The position numbers and the translations under genes are program-made. The notes beneath the pieces are model-generated. The model had not been told where the DNA came from. It searched no databases and saw only the letters and a list, made by a program, of their open reading frames with translations. From Dakarella massiliensis (lineage in GTDB: Bacteria; Pseudomonadota; Gammaproteobacteria; Burkholderiales; Burkholderiaceae_F), in the NCBI RefSeq assembly GCF_001182045.1, contig NZ_CVTY01000005.1:62001-126000 (forward strand): 64,000 bases of DNA, in the 5' to 3' direction. Below are positions 50,432 to 62,990 of the stretch, one piece after another. Position 1 is the stretch's first letter. Every line of letters begins with the position of its first letter.

Positions 50432-51473
50432 TCAGGCTTCGACCTGCTGGATTCCAGCGAGGAGCCAGCCCTGATTTCCGTTCTCAACCGGGCGGGTGAG
50501 AGACCAGACTTCATTCACGTTTTCAATCTCATCCGTATTGCCGCCGGAAACCTTGAGTCGGCCGGTGAAGTGAACCGCGGCCACATACTCACTGCCTTCC
50601 GTGATCACGCCAAGCAGCTTGGCGTCGAGTGTCTCAACCGCGATCTTCAGCTCTTCGCCCTTACGGTCGCGAAGCTGGTGCGTGAGAACCGTGAAGACTT
50701 CATCCGTGCAGAACTCGCTCAGCTGCAGCACGTTGCCGGTGCTCCAGGCATCCTGAAGCCGGGTGAAGTTCTTCTTGCATTCAGCGACGAAAGCGGTTTC
50801 ATCAAACCCGGCCGGGATCGTGCTCTGAGCAGCCTTCTGAGAGAACTCATCCAGGACGGAACCCGGACGGGCATTGCTCTGGAAAGCGGCCGGAGCGGCA
50901 GCGGGCGCCGGTTCAGCGGCAGGCGCAGGGGCAGCCGCCGGCGGCTCCTCGCGCTGATAATTCATGCCGGAAAGCGTACCGGTCGAATCAGCGGAACGCT
51001 GAACCGGAGTCTGACGGCGGGCAAAAATGAAGCGCAGCACGGCAAACGCCACGACAGCGATCAGAATCAGCATCAGAATGCTGGCAAAACCAGGTCCGAG
51101 ACCCAGATAGTGAGTCAGAGCCGCGATGCCGAGCGCCGCGGCTGCACCCATCAGCATGTTACGGATCGGGCTGGCCGGCTTCGGCTGAGCCGCCGGGGTT
51201 GGAGCAGCGGCAGGAGCAGGTCTCTGCTGCTGAGGAGCAGCCTGAGGCTGCGGAGTGCTACGAGGAAGCTGAGCGGTACCCGCCGGGGCCATCTGCGCCG
51301 GGGCCGGACGGCCGAAGCTCACGAGGAAGCTGAGCGGTACCCGCCGGGGCCATCTGCGCCGGGGCCGGACGGCCGAAGCTCGCGCCGCCGCCGAAACGCC
51401 GCGCCGCATCTGCATTGGTGACCAGAGCCAGCGCCATGATTCCTGCTGCCACAAGGGGGAAAAACTTCTTCAT
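50432..51473 (-). pseudogene. Tim44-like (TIM44/Mba1 domain) protein gene, frameshifted by a 61-bp duplication
   Basis: The C-terminal part (SVLDEFSQKAAQSTIPAGFDETAFVAECKKNFTRL to the end) is a Tim44-like domain found in a bacterial family often encoded next to ubiE in this order. The natural start is ATG 51473, with a signal peptide (MKKFFPLVAAGIMALALVTN) and then RRFGGGASFGRPAPAQMAPA. An exact 61-bp tandem duplication (51260-51381) shifts the frame by one, and the first frame stops at 51258 after 71 residues. Removing one copy restores a 326-residue protein with the signal peptide, a Pro/Ala linker, a membrane segment (MGAAAALGIAALTHYLGLG and after) and the Tim44-like domain. Either the gene is broken here, or it is switched off reversibly, or this is an assembly error. 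Confidence 0.75.
51260..51381. repeat. Exact 61-bp tandem duplication inside the Tim44-like gene
   Basis: Copies at 51260-51320 and 51321-51381 are identical and end exactly where flanking bases differ. Sixty-one is not a multiple of three, so the copy number sets the reading frame. Confidence 0.9.
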
Positions 51474-51522
51474 ATCCTTTCCTAATTAAGAAAAAATGAG
51501 CCCAAACCAGTGAGTTGCAACG

Positions 51523-52290
51523 TCAGGCTTTCCTGCCGATATGGAGAGCGCAGATGCCGAACGTCAGGTTTTCCCACGTGACCGTGGAGAATCCTGCCGT
51601 CTTCATGAGCTCTGCCACCTCAGCCTGGGCCGGAAAGCGCCGGATAGACTCGACCAGGTACTCATAGCTGTCGTGATCGCCAGCTATCTTAGATCCTAGC
51701 CAAGGCATAAATTTAAAAGAGTAAAAATCGTAAAAAGGTGCAAGCCAGCGGTCACAGTGCGAGAATTCAAGCACCATCGCGCGTCCGCCGGGTTTGGTCA
51801 CGCGGCACATTTCCCGTAACGCCCGGTCTTTGTGCGTCATATTGCGAAGACCGAAAGAGACGGTTACAACATCAAAAGTGTTGTCCGGGAAGGGCAGCTG
51901 CTCGCAGTCGCAGAGCGCCACGCGGCAATTGACTCCCTCCTGGCGGAAACGCTGCGCGCCGAGCCTGAGCATCTCGTGATTGATATCGGTCGCCCACACT
52001 TCCCCTTCGGGTCCTGCATTCTGAGCGAACTTCAGCGCCAGATCTCCGGTGCCGGAAGCGATATCAAGAACTTTCCATCCCTTCTGAACACCCGCCTTGG
52101 CAATCGTGTGATGCTTCCAGAGCCGATGCATGCCAAATGACAGCACGTCATTCATCAGATCGTACTTCGGCGCAACGGAATCAAAGACTTCGCGGACCTT
52201 CTCTTCCTTGTCGGTTTCTTTTACTTCAGCAAAGCCAAAGTCTGTCTGGTTCTTTCCCGTATTTTTTTGATCTGGCATTTTTTCAGTCAT
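51523..52290 (-). CDS. ubiE: Ubiquinone/menaquinone biosynthesis C-methyltransferase
   Basis: UbiE methylates the quinone ring with SAM in ubiquinone and/or menaquinone synthesis. The 255-residue product has KVREVFDSVAPKYDLMNDVLSFGMHRLWK, the SAM-binding VLDIASGTGDLALKFA, DINHEMLRLG, and the C-terminal GDHDSYEYLVESIRRFP and WENLTFGICALHIG motifs. It is immediately upstream of the Tim44-like gene, with which it is probably transcribed. The first 20 residues are a hydrophilic extension. Confidence 0.96.
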   Translation of the reverse strand: MTEKMPDQKNTGKNQTDFGFAEVKETDKEEKVREVFDSVAPKYDLMNDVLSFGMHRLWKHHTIAKAGVQKGWKVLDIASGTGDLALKFAQNAGPEGEVWATDINHEMLRLGAQRFRQEGVNCRVALCDCEQLPFPDNTFDVVTVSFGLRNMTHKDRALREMCRVTKPGGRAMVLEFSHCDRWLAPFYDFYSFKFMPWLGSKIAGDHDSYEYLVESIRRFPAQAEVAELMKTAGFSTVTWENLTFGICALHIGRKA

Positions 52291-52481
52291 GCGGCCTGCA
52301 GAAATTTATTCTCATTGATGCGGAATTACGCTCGTAGAGTCTAACGAAATTCACGGATCCCTTTCAGCCAAACTCCGGCTGGAATAAATCCTTCAGATAC
52401 GAAGATTCCGGATACAGCCGTATCCCTGAGAGAAAGCATTGAAAAATAAGGGGAAAATTGAAGAGACGACTTCAGGTGACC

Positions 52482-52556
52482 TGGTGCCTCCGGAAGGAGT
52501 CGAACCTTCAATTCAGCCTTCGGAGGGCTGCGTGAAATCCGTTTCACTACGGAGGC
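52482..52556 (-). tRNA. tRNA-Arg (anticodon CCG)
   Basis: A 75-nt cloverleaf with acceptor GCCTCCG/CGGAGGC, anticodon arm CAGCC-CTCCGAA-GGCTG (anticodon CCG), discriminator A and encoded CCA. It follows priA by about 50 bp on the same strand. It reads CGG codons. Confidence 0.94.
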
Positions 52557-52606
52557 ACAGAGAAGTTAATTATAGGGATATTTGGAGAATTTTGCGAATC
52601 TCTTTT

Positions 52607-54637
52607 TTAATACCGCTGCGGATCGACCTCCAGCGTGAGGGGGCCTCCCGAACAGGGGCCGATCACCTGAACCCATGCCCGAAGGAACTGCAGCAGCTCC
52701 CGATGGGTCCTCCCTTCGACCAGAAGCTGGGCCCGGTTCCGATTGGCTACTTTAACGATCGTCATCGGTACCGGATCATAAATCGCGACTCCACCCCCAT
52801 CCGGAAGCTTCGACTGAATTTCAAGCCCGGCTTCCACTGCGTGATTGAGAAGCGCAAGCGCCTGAGACAGCTCTTTCTGCTCAGAGGTGAGAAGCGCCTG
52901 ATAGACAAAAGGCGGCGCTCCATCCCGCTTCCTTATCTTCAGCATCTGGTCCGCAAAGCCCTGATAGTCCTGGTGCGAGAGGAAGGTAAAGATCTCATCA
53001 TCCGGAAAAGCGGTTTCGACCAGCACCTCACTCTTCAGCCCCGCTCGCCCGGCGCGGCCTGAAACCTGCATCATCGTCGCGAAGGCTCTCTCCCGCGCCC
53101 TGACATCAGTCGAAATCAGCTGGCTGTCAATATTCAGGATGACGACGAGGCTCACCTTTTTGAAGTCGTGCCCCTTCGCGATCATCTGGGTCCCGATCAG
53201 GATATCGACCTTCCCCTCATGTACATCCTGAAAGGCTTTGTCGGTGCTTCGCTTGGTCTTGAAATTATCGCGGTCAATTCTCAGGCGTCGGGCGTCAGGC
53301 CAGAGTTTTCCGATTTCCTCTTCGATACGCTGGGTACCGATGCCAACCGGGAGGATATCGGCCGCACCGCACCCCGGGCAGCGTACCGGAACCCGCTGCG
53401 TATAGCCGCAATGGTGGCAAACCAGGCTTCGTGTGTCTTTATGAAAGACCATAAAGGCAGAGCAGTGGGGACACGCCGACTTCCAGCCGCAGGACGGGCA
53501 CATCAGCACCGGAGAGAATCCCCGGCGGTTGATATAAACAAGAACCTGCTCATGCTTCTGAAGCGTGGCTCCGATAGCTTCCTTCACCTCTTCGGAGAGG
53601 ACCTCTCCTTTCTTCAGCGTCCTCGTATCGACAAGACGCAGCTGCGGCGGCTCCGCTTTGGAAACCGCCTTATGGGACAGGGTAAGCAGCCGGTAGCTTC
53701 CGCTTCTCGCACGGGACCAGCTTTCGAGTGACGGCGTGGCAGACCCCAGAATGACCGGGATTCCGAGACTCTGGGCGCGCTTAACGGAGAGATCCCGGGC
53801 GGAATACCGAGCCCCGTCGCCGCCTTTGTAGGAAAGGTCGTGCTCCTCGTCCACCACGATGAGCGCAAGCTGCCTGAAACTCGCAAGCGCAGCCATCCGG
53901 GTTCCGACCAGAATCCTTGCCCGGCCTTCATGAACAGCCAGCCAGGATCTCGCCCGCTGCGCGTCCGGCAGGTCAGAGTTCAGCACAACAACGGATTCAT
54001 CCGCGAAATGGCTTCGGACGCGTTCTTCAAGCTGCGGTGTCAGATTGATTTCCGGGACCAGCAGAAGCACCTGATTCTGAGGCGACTGCTCTAGCACACG
54101 GCGCATGACCTGAAGATAAATCTCTGTCTTCCCGGAACCCGTCACCCCGAACAGGAGCCAGGTCTGGAAGCCCTTTGACGTGATGATCGCCTCAATCGCT
54201 TCCTTCTGTTCTGGATTCAGATCCAGAACCGGTGCAGGAGCAGGATTCTTTCCCGGTGCCGGCAGTGTCCGGATTTTTTCAAGAGACGACTGATAGCGGA
54301 CTCCGGGCTTCTTTCTGAAGAAGGTGGGCAGCGCCGGTATCGCGACTTCACCCCACGTTCTGCAGTAATAGTGCGAGGCAAAGCGTGTGAGCGACAGCCA
54401 TTCGGAGGAGAGCGGCGGAATGCCGAAGCGGACCGCGGACACTGACCGCAGTCTTTTATTCTCAATATCGGTCCAGGGCCTGAGCCCCGTCACAATCCCC
54501 GCCTTCTGCTGCCTCCCGACGGGAACCATGACGATGTCGCCGACCGCAAGAAGCTGTTCCGCCGGGACCTTATAGTCCAGCTCCGGCAGACCCGGCACGT
54601 CAACAATGACTCTTGCGAACTGCTCCGAAACGGTCAT
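52607..54637 (-). CDS. priA: Primosomal protein N' (replication restart helicase)
   Basis: PriA reloads the replisome at stalled forks. The 676-residue product has the N-terminal 3'-end-binding domain, Walker A FGVTGSGKTEIY, the DEEHD box (VVDEEHDLSYKGG), helicase motif GSATPSLESW, and eight cysteines of the zinc region (CPSCGWKSACPHC, CHHCGYTQRVPVRCPGC). It is slightly shorter than E. coli PriA (732) but all blocks are present. It is 5 bp after hemE, so the two are co-transcribed. Confidence 0.97.
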   Translation of the reverse strand: MTVSEQFARVIVDVPGLPELDYKVPAEQLLAVGDIVMVPVGRQQKAGIVTGLRPWTDIENKRLRSVSAVRFGIPPLSSEWLSLTRFASHYYCRTWGEVAIPALPTFFRKKPGVRYQSSLEKIRTLPAPGKNPAPAPVLDLNPEQKEAIEAIITSKGFQTWLLFGVTGSGKTEIYLQVMRRVLEQSPQNQVLLLVPEINLTPQLEERVRSHFADESVVVLNSDLPDAQRARSWLAVHEGRARILVGTRMAALASFRQLALIVVDEEHDLSYKGGDGARYSARDLSVKRAQSLGIPVILGSATPSLESWSRARSGSYRLLTLSHKAVSKAEPPQLRLVDTRTLKKGEVLSEEVKEAIGATLQKHEQVLVYINRRGFSPVLMCPSCGWKSACPHCSAFMVFHKDTRSLVCHHCGYTQRVPVRCPGCGAADILPVGIGTQRIEEEIGKLWPDARRLRIDRDNFKTKRSTDKAFQDVHEGKVDILIGTQMIAKGHDFKKVSLVVILNIDSQLISTDVRARERAFATMMQVSGRAGRAGLKSEVLVETAFPDDEIFTFLSHQDYQGFADQMLKIRKRDGAPPFVYQALLTSEQKELSQALALLNHAVEAGLEIQSKLPDGGGVAIYDPVPMTIVKVANRNRAQLLVEGRTHRELLQFLRAWVQVIGPCSGGPLTLEVDPQRY

Positions 54638-54642
54638 CGTTT

Positions 54643-55713
54643 TCAGATGTGATACTGACGGCTGTAGTGATGCACTTCGTCAACGAGTGCCTGTACGAGT
54701 TCCACCGGCGTATTGAGGTCAACACCGTGGCCCAGATTGAAGACGTGACCGCCCTGGCCGACAGGACCATAGGCATCGAGCACAAGACGAGCCTCTTCGC
54801 GCACCGTCTTCTCATCAGAGAGAAGCACGGCCGGATCGAGATTGCCCTGGAGCGCCACGCGGTCCTTCACCTCCTCGCGGGCACGGGCAAGGTTCATCGT
54901 CCAGTCGAGACCCACAGCGTCAGCGCCGCAGGAGGCGATATCCTTCAGCCACACTGAGCCGCCCTTCGTAAAGACCACGACCGGCACGCGGCGGCCCTCG
55001 TGTTCGCGCGTCAGGTTGGCGATCACATTGCGGATGCTCGCGAGTGAATACTGCTGATAAAGCCCGTCTGCGAGACAGCCGCCCCAGGTATCAAAAATCT
55101 GAATCGCCTGCGCGCCGGCTTCAATCTGAGCATTCAGATACTCAGTCACCGCCTTCTCATTCACGGAAATAACCTTCTGGAACAGATCCGGACGGCGATA
55201 CATCATCGACTTCACGGTGAAGAAATTGCGGCTGCCGCGGCCTTCAATCATGTAGCAGGCCAGCGTGAAGGGACTTCCCGAGAAACCGAAAAGCGGCACC
55301 CGTCCCTGGAGAGTGCTGCGGATGCTCGACACCGCGTCTGTTACGTACTTCAGGTCGGTTCCGACATCCGGAACATGAAGCTTCGCAACCGCTTCCTCGC
55401 TCTGGACCGGGGATTCGAAAACCGGGCCCTCACCCGGCACAAATTTCAGTCCAAGTCCCATTGCGTCCGGCACCGTCAGGATGTCGGAGAAGAGAATCGC
55501 TGCATCAAGATCAAAGCGATCCACGGGCTGCAGCGTCACTTCCGTCGCGTACTCGGGAGAATGGGCCAGATTCAGGAAGCTCCCCGCCTTCTCGCGCGTT
55601 GCCCGGTACTCCGGCAGGAACCGCCCGGCCTGACGCATCAGCCAGATCGGCGTATAGGGAACAGGTTCCTTCTGCAACGCCTTGAGAAGATTGTCATTAA
55701 TAAGTTCTGTCAT
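54643..55713 (-). CDS. hemE: Uroporphyrinogen decarboxylase
   Basis: HemE converts uroporphyrinogen III to coproporphyrinogen III in heme synthesis. The 356-residue product has the two UroD signatures, [19 protein letters not shown] near the N-terminus and [16 protein letters not shown], with the [16 protein letters not shown] and [14 protein letters not shown] stretches. It is followed by priA and preceded by the ATP synthase terminator. Heme supplied by this pathway would also serve the cytochrome bd oxidase in this window. Confidence 0.97.
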   Translation of the reverse strand: MTELINDNLLKALQKEPVPYTPIWLMRQAGRFLPEYRATREKAGSFLNLAHSPEYATEVTLQPVDRFDLDAAILFSDILTVPDAMGLGLKFVPGEGPVFESPVQSEEAVAKLHVPDVGTDLKYVTDAVSSIRSTLQGRVPLFGFSGSPFTLACYMIEGRGSRNFFTVKSMMYRRPDLFQKVISVNEKAVTEYLNAQIEAGAQAIQIFDTWGGCLADGLYQQYSLASIRNVIANLTREHEGRRVPVVVFTKGGSVWLKDIASCGADAVGLDWTMNLARAREEVKDRVALQGNLDPAVLLSDEKTVREEARLVLDAYGPVGQGGHVFNLGHGVDLNTPVELVQALVDEVHHYSRQYHI

Positions 55714-55791
55714 GGGGTGATCACCTGAAATTTCTATAACCGAATGGTCAAATGTGAAGATACTTTACCAGAAGGGCCAAACCGGATCCGG

Positions 55792-55820
55792 TAAAAAAAA
55801 ACGGGGCTTTCGCCCCGTTC
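55792..55820 (-). terminator. Terminator of the atp operon
   Basis: A short GC stem ACGGGGC / GCCCCGT with loop TTTC followed on the minus strand by a long T-tract (nine or more), after the atpC stop. Confidence 0.93.
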
Positions 55821-55842
55821 GCTCGCTGTTGATCAGCACTGA

Positions 55843-56262
55843 TCAGCGCTTGCCAGACAACTTCTTGATCTCTGCCAGCTCGGCCGTAAGGGCCAGCATT
55901 TCGGCCTCGAGTCGAGCAATTTCCAGAGAACCAGTTGCGTTCTGACGCTTTGCCTTGGCATCTTCGAGAGCTTTCTTGGCCTTCGCTTCATCCAGATCTT
56001 CACTGCGGACAGCAGTGTCGGCCAGAACGGTCACGGAGTTCGGCTGCACTTCAAGAATGCCGCCAGCCACGAAAATGCGCCTTACTTCATCCGATTCCGG
56101 AAGAGTTACTCTGACAAAGCCAGGCTTGATCTGAGTAATAAAAGGCACATGACCGGGAAGAACACCCAATTCGCCTTCAACACCGGGCAGAGCAACGAAT
56201 TTTGCGTCACCGGAAAAAACCGTCTTTTCCGCATTGACGACATCTACTTTCAAAGTTTTCAT
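55843..56262 (-). CDS. atpC: ATP synthase epsilon subunit
   Basis: Epsilon links the central stalk to the c ring and inhibits ATP hydrolysis. The 139-residue product has the N-terminal beta sandwich ([35 protein letters not shown]) and the two C-terminal helices (residues 85-139). It is the last gene of the atp operon, 55 bp after atpD. Confidence 0.97.
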   Translation of the reverse strand: MKTLKVDVVNAEKTVFSGDAKFVALPGVEGELGVLPGHVPFITQIKPGFVRVTLPESDEVRRIFVAGGILEVQPNSVTVLADTAVRSEDLDEAKAKKALEDAKAKRQNATGSLEIARLEAEMLALTAELAEIKKLSGKR

Positions 56263-56317
56263 TAAGTAGCCCCGCTGTTGGTTCAGGCTGGATCCATCGG
56301 ATCCAGCCCGAGTTTGA

Positions 56318-58641
<2,324 letters not shown>

Positions 58642-58669
58642 TGGGTCCTCTAGGGTCGCTTACTACGCT

Positions 58670-60211
58670 TTAAAAAGCACCGTTCTTCTTGAACTCGTTC
58701 ACTGCAGCTTCGAGAGCGGCAGCGTCGTCCTTATCGAGGACTTTCTTGTCTTCGATACGGTCAACGAGATCGGCGTGATGTTCCTGCATGAAGTCGCGCA
58801 TAGCACGCTCAACACGGAGGGCATCCTTGACAGCAACGTTGTCATAGAAGCCGATGTTCACGGAGAACAGAACCAGTGCTTCTTCCCAAACCTGAAGCGG
58901 GCGATACTGCGGCTGCTTCATCAGTTCAGTCACAACGCGACCGCGTTCGAGTTCTTTACGGGTGGTTTCATCAAGGTCAGAGGCGAACTGAGCGAAAGCC
59001 GCGAGTTCACGATACTGAGCGAGGGCCAGACGGACACCGCCGCCGAGCTTCTTGATGATCTTGGTCTGAGCAGCACCGCCGACTCGGGAAACAGAAATAC
59101 CCGGGTTGATAGCGGGGCGAATACCGGCGTTGAACAGGTCGGTCTCAAGGAAGATCTGGCCGTCGGTAATAGAAATCACGTTCGTCGGAACGAAGGCGGT
59201 AACGTCGCCGGCCTGCGTTTCGATGATCGGGAGAGCGGTCATGGAACCGGTCTTGCCCTTCACTTCGCCCTTGGTGAAGCGTTCAACGTATTCGGCGTTC
59301 ACACGAGCAGCGCGCTCGAGCAGACGGGAGTGCAGATAGAACACATCGCCCGGGTAGGCTTCACGTCCCGGCGGACGGCGAAGCAGCAGGGATATCTGAC
59401 GATAGGCCCAGGCCTGCTTGGTCAGATCGTCATAAACGATCAGGGAGTCCTGGCCGCGGTCGCGGAAGTACTCGCCCATCGTGGCGCCAGCGTACGGAGC
59501 GATGTACTGCAGAGCTGCCGTATCGGAAGCCGTAGCGGCAACGACGATCGTGTAGTCCATGGCGCCGTGCTCAGTCAGCTGACGGACGACGTTCGCGACC
59601 GTGGAAGCCTTCTGGCCAATAGCGACATAAACGCAGATCAGGTTCTTGCCCTTCTGGTTGATGATCGTGTCGAGAGCGACAGCCGTCTTGCCGGTCTGAC
59701 GGTCGCCAATGATCAGCTCACGCTGACCGCGGCCAATCGGCACCATGGCGTCGATGGACTTAAGACCGGTCTGAACCGGCTGATCAACCGACTGACGTTC
59801 AATAACGCCAGGGGCGATCTTTTCGACCACGTCGTAGGCCTTCGCTTCGATCGGGCCCTTGCCGTCAATCGGCTGACCCAGGGCGTTGACCACACGGCCA
59901 ATCAGCTCAGGGCCGACGGGAACCTGAAGAATACGACCCGTCGTACGGACGGTATCGCCTTCAGAAATATGGGTGTATTCACCGAGAATAACCGCGCCGA
60001 CGGAGTCACGCTCCAGGTTCATTGCCAGGCCATAGGTATTGCCCGGGAACTCCAGCATTTCGCCCTGCATCACGTCGGAAAGACCATGAATACGGACGAT
60101 GCCGTCGGTAACGGAAATCACGGTGCCTTGCGTACGAAGATCGGCCGAGACCCCAAGGTCTTCGATCCGCTTCTTCAGCAAATCACTGATTTCACTAGGA
60201 TTGAGTTGCAT
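58670..60211 (-). CDS. atpA: ATP synthase alpha subunit
   Basis: The alpha subunit forms the non-catalytic sites of F1. The 513-residue product has the Walker [15 protein letters not shown], Walker B-like [17 protein letters not shown] and the signature [14 protein letters not shown]. It begins [20 protein letters not shown] as usual. It lies 16 bp after atpH. Confidence 0.98.
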   Translation of the reverse strand: MQLNPSEISDLLKKRIEDLGVSADLRTQGTVISVTDGIVRIHGLSDVMQGEMLEFPGNTYGLAMNLERDSVGAVILGEYTHISEGDTVRTTGRILQVPVGPELIGRVVNALGQPIDGKGPIEAKAYDVVEKIAPGVIERQSVDQPVQTGLKSIDAMVPIGRGQRELIIGDRQTGKTAVALDTIINQKGKNLICVYVAIGQKASTVANVVRQLTEHGAMDYTIVVAATASDTAALQYIAPYAGATMGEYFRDRGQDSLIVYDDLTKQAWAYRQISLLLRRPPGREAYPGDVFYLHSRLLERAARVNAEYVERFTKGEVKGKTGSMTALPIIETQAGDVTAFVPTNVISITDGQIFLETDLFNAGIRPAINPGISVSRVGGAAQTKIIKKLGGGVRLALAQYRELAAFAQFASDLDETTRKELERGRVVTELMKQPQYRPLQVWEEALVLFSVNIGFYDNVAVKDALRVERAMRDFMQEHHADLVDRIEDKKVLDKDDAAALEAAVNEFKKNGAF

Positions 60212-60227
60212 TATTCAGCTCCGGAAT

Positions 60228-60782
60228 TTATGCGGTAAGGGCCGTCTTCATCGCTTCGAGACGAGCACTGATCGAACCATCTAAGACCTGGTCTCCAACA
60301 CGGATGCGGACGCCACCGATCAACTCAGGGTTGACGGTCACATCAGACACAAGCTTCTTGTTGGGGAAGCGATGGGCAAGAGCCTTAAGGAGGCTTTGCA
60401 CCTCATCGTCGGTCATACCGAAAGCGGTTTCGATATGAACTTCGGCAATACCCTCCGCGTCGTTAATGAGCGTGCGGAAGTCATTAACGATCTCGGACCA
60501 AGCTTCAATTCGACCATTATCGAGAACGACGGTAAGGAGATTAGAAACTTCTTTCTGAATTTCCTCTCCTGCAAGAGCGCTCTTAATCAGATCAATCATC
60601 TGACTGGGAAGCAGGCGAGGATCTCCAAACAGCTGAGAAAACTCAGGAGTCTTGATGACCGTGGAGATATTCTCCAGAGTCTTCAGAACAGCCTTGCATT
60701 CCTCGATAGATGCGTGACGATCTTCAAGCGCCTGGAACAGCCCCTTTGCATAAGGCCGCGCTATTGTCGAAATCTCTGCCAT
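60228..60782 (-). CDS. atpH: ATP synthase delta subunit
   Basis: Delta joins the peripheral stalk to the top of F1. The 184-residue product starts MAEISTIARPYAKGLFQALED (the conserved ARPYAKALF motif) and has the C-terminal LIGGVRIRVGDQVLDGSISARLEAM signature. It is between atpF (2-bp gap) and atpA. Confidence 0.97.
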   Translation of the reverse strand: MAEISTIARPYAKGLFQALEDRHASIEECKAVLKTLENISTVIKTPEFSQLFGDPRLLPSQMIDLIKSALAGEEIQKEVSNLLTVVLDNGRIEAWSEIVNDFRTLINDAEGIAEVHIETAFGMTDDEVQSLLKALAHRFPNKKLVSDVTVNPELIGGVRIRVGDQVLDGSISARLEAMKTALTA

Positions 60783-60784
60783 GA

Positions 60785-61255
60785 CTAAAGCTTCGCCTTC
60801 AGTTGATCAAGCATATCCTTATGGATATCTGCGTTAACTTCACGCTTCAAAATCTGCTCGGCACCGGCGATAGCCAGCTGAGCAACCTGATCCCTGAGAG
60901 CTTCTTTAGCACGCTGCATTTCCTGAGCCGCTTCGTCCTTTGCGGTCTGAACAATGCGATTGGCTTCAACTTCAGCCTGCTGCTTAGCCTGCTCAACGAT
61001 AGACTGACCACGTTTCTCGCCATCAGCCACAATCGTCATAGCTTGAGCTCGGGCTTCAGTTTCGATAGCCTGCTGCTTCTGCGAGGCTTCGACCAGGGCA
61101 CTCTGTCCCAGATCTGCAGCCCTCAGTCCCTCAGCGATCTTCTTTTGCCGATTTTCAATTGCCCTAATCAGCGGCGGCCAGATGTACTTCATGGTGATCC
61201 AAGCACCAAGAAGGAACACGACCAATTGAACGAAAAGTGAGGCGTTAATGTTCAT
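60785..61255 (-). CDS. atpF: ATP synthase subunit b
   Basis: Subunit b is the peripheral stator of F0F1. The 156-residue product has one N-terminal membrane segment (about residues 5-25, with the KYIWPPLIRAIENRQKKIA continuation) and a long charged helix rich in Ala, Glu and Gln that forms the coiled-coil dimer. The ATG at 61253-61255 (MNINASLFVQLVVFL) is chosen over an open in-frame ATG 18 codons upstream because it matches the b start. Confidence 0.97.
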   Translation of the reverse strand: MNINASLFVQLVVFLLGAWITMKYIWPPLIRAIENRQKKIAEGLRAADLGQSALVEASQKQQAIETEARAQAMTIVADGEKRGQSIVEQAKQQAEVEANRIVQTAKDEAAQEMQRAKEALRDQVAQLAIAGAEQILKREVNADIHKDMLDQLKAKL

Positions 61256-61342
61256 TATTGAGTCCCGTAGAGTTGAATGATGAGGCGATATGCCACACCT
61301 ATTCAACAAGTCAGCTAAAACGTAATTTGGTAACTACTTTTA

Positions 61343-61585
<243 letters not shown>

Positions 61586-61658
61586 TTAAAAAAACTCCTT
61601 GAGATCTTCAAAAACGAAGGTTGTTTAGAGTAAGAAAGATAAAGAAAAAATAGATCTG

Positions 61659-62492
61659 TTAGTGGCTATCATGCGCCTGACCCAGATAAACCAGCGTCAG
61701 CATCATCATGATGAATGCCTGCAACAGCACAATCAAAACGTGGAAGAGCCACCAGCCAAGCCCGGCCACAATCTGCCCAAACACGCTCAGGGTGCCGCCC
61801 AGCAGACCGAAGCTGAAGGCATAACCACCAAGAAGCGCAATCAGGAAGAAGAGCAACTCGCCAGCATACATGTTTCCGAACAGTCGCATGCCCAGGGAAA
61901 CGCACTTGGCGAGATATTCGATAATGTTCAGAGCGAGATTGAACGGCCAGAGCAGAGGATTCGCACCGAACGGAGCAGTCACCAGCCCCTTGAAGAAGCC
62001 GCCGACACCGTGCGCCTTGAAGCCGTAGTAAATCATCAGAACCAGAACGCCGACGGAGATGCCGAGCGTACCGTTCAGGTCCGCGGTAGCCAGCGGACGC
62101 ATATGTTCAAAACCAAGCCAGCCAGCGATCATCGGAATCAGATCGACAGGGAGAAGGTCGATACAGTTCATCAGCGTGACCCAGATAAACACGGTCAGCG
62201 CGAGAGGAGCGATATAAGAGCGATCACCATGAACCAGCGTCTTGGCCTGATCGTTCACAAATTCCACCAGCATTTCGATGGCACACTGGAACTTGCCGGG
62301 AACGCCAGCAGTAGCCTTGTGAGCTGCTTTGTAGAGCAGCCACAGGGTTAGTCCCATGATTGCGATGGAGAAAAACAGAGTGTCGTAATTGATGACTGAA
62401 AAATCAACAATCGAACTCTGGTGCGCCGACGCGAGGTTGGCAAGGTGATGCCGTATGTACCCGGTCGCATTGAGAGCGCCATCAGCTGACAT
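61659..62492 (-). CDS. atpB: ATP synthase subunit a
   Basis: Subunit a holds the proton half-channels. The 277-residue product has five or six membrane helices, with LGMRLFGNMYAGELLFFLIAL containing the essential arginine of helix 4, and the C-terminal helix VLLQAFIMMMLTLVYLGQAHDSH. Length is normal for betaproteobacteria. It follows atpI by 12 bp. Confidence 0.97.
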   Translation of the reverse strand: MSADGALNATGYIRHHLANLASAHQSSIVDFSVINYDTLFFSIAIMGLTLWLLYKAAHKATAGVPGKFQCAIEMLVEFVNDQAKTLVHGDRSYIAPLALTVFIWVTLMNCIDLLPVDLIPMIAGWLGFEHMRPLATADLNGTLGISVGVLVLMIYYGFKAHGVGGFFKGLVTAPFGANPLLWPFNLALNIIEYLAKCVSLGMRLFGNMYAGELLFFLIALLGGYAFSFGLLGGTLSVFGQIVAGLGWWLFHVLIVLLQAFIMMMLTLVYLGQAHDSH

Positions 62493-62504
62493 AGATGTCG
62501 ATCC

Positions 62505-62885
62505 TTATCTCTTTAGTAAAAGCTGACCTGCCATAGGAGCGCTAACCACTATAAACAGGGACAACAGAAAAGCCGGCCAGTTGAGTTCTTTGTAAACAAG
62601 CGCCACAACGACCATCAGGATGGTAGTGAGGAACGTTCTTGCAAACAACCCAATCTGAAAAATTTGAGCTCCGACGATAGGACTGGTCCGCATTAGCCTT
62701 TTGCTAATCAGTAATAAGGCTGAGGAAGGCAAAATATAAATTGCGGAAGCGATTAGAGACGACAAAAAAGCATTGAGTCCCCCGATTAACAGGCAGACAA
62801 TGCTTGTTATTCCGCTAGACACCCCATATATCACCAGTTCCTGAACCAAAAAATCAGGGCGGAGCCCACGCCATAAGCTCTTCAT
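62505..62885 (-). CDS. atpI: ATP synthase subunit I
   Basis: AtpI is a small membrane protein that helps c-ring assembly. The 126-residue product has four hydrophobic segments and the family-like GGLNAFLSSLIASAIYILPSS and FQIGLFARTFLTTILMVVVAL stretches. Position as first gene of the atp operon is diagnostic. No convincing promoter was found: TTGTTG-17 bp-TACAAT lies so close to the ATG that the message would be almost leaderless. Confidence 0.9.
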   Translation of the reverse strand: MKSLWRGLRPDFLVQELVIYGVSSGITSIVCLLIGGLNAFLSSLIASAIYILPSSALLLISKRLMRTSPIVGAQIFQIGLFARTFLTTILMVVVALVYKELNWPAFLLSLFIVVSAPMAGQLLLKR

Positions 62886-62966
62886 AAAACCAGCATATTG
62901 TAAGTGTGCGCAATTGTTTCAACAACTAGCATTTTTAAGTATCTAAGAGCCTTTTGATATAGATAC

Positions 62967-62990
62967 AATTGGTGACTTTTTATACCAATT
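62967..62990. other. Small inverted repeat between parB and atpI
   Basis: Perfect 7-bp arms AATTGGT / ACCAATT separated by ten bases overlap the parB stop. No T-tract follows, so it is at best a weak terminator or a binding site. Confidence 0.3.

Noticed and set aside
50432-51454. Treating the 340-codon frame as an intact Tim44-like protein
   Set aside because: Its first 50 residues are an out-of-frame reading of the signal-peptide region; the real start is in the other frame and the 61-bp duplication explains the break.
62886-62988. TTGTTG-17 bp-TACAAT as the atp operon promoter
   Set aside because: It would leave only about four bases before the atpI start codon, and the -35 is a poor match.
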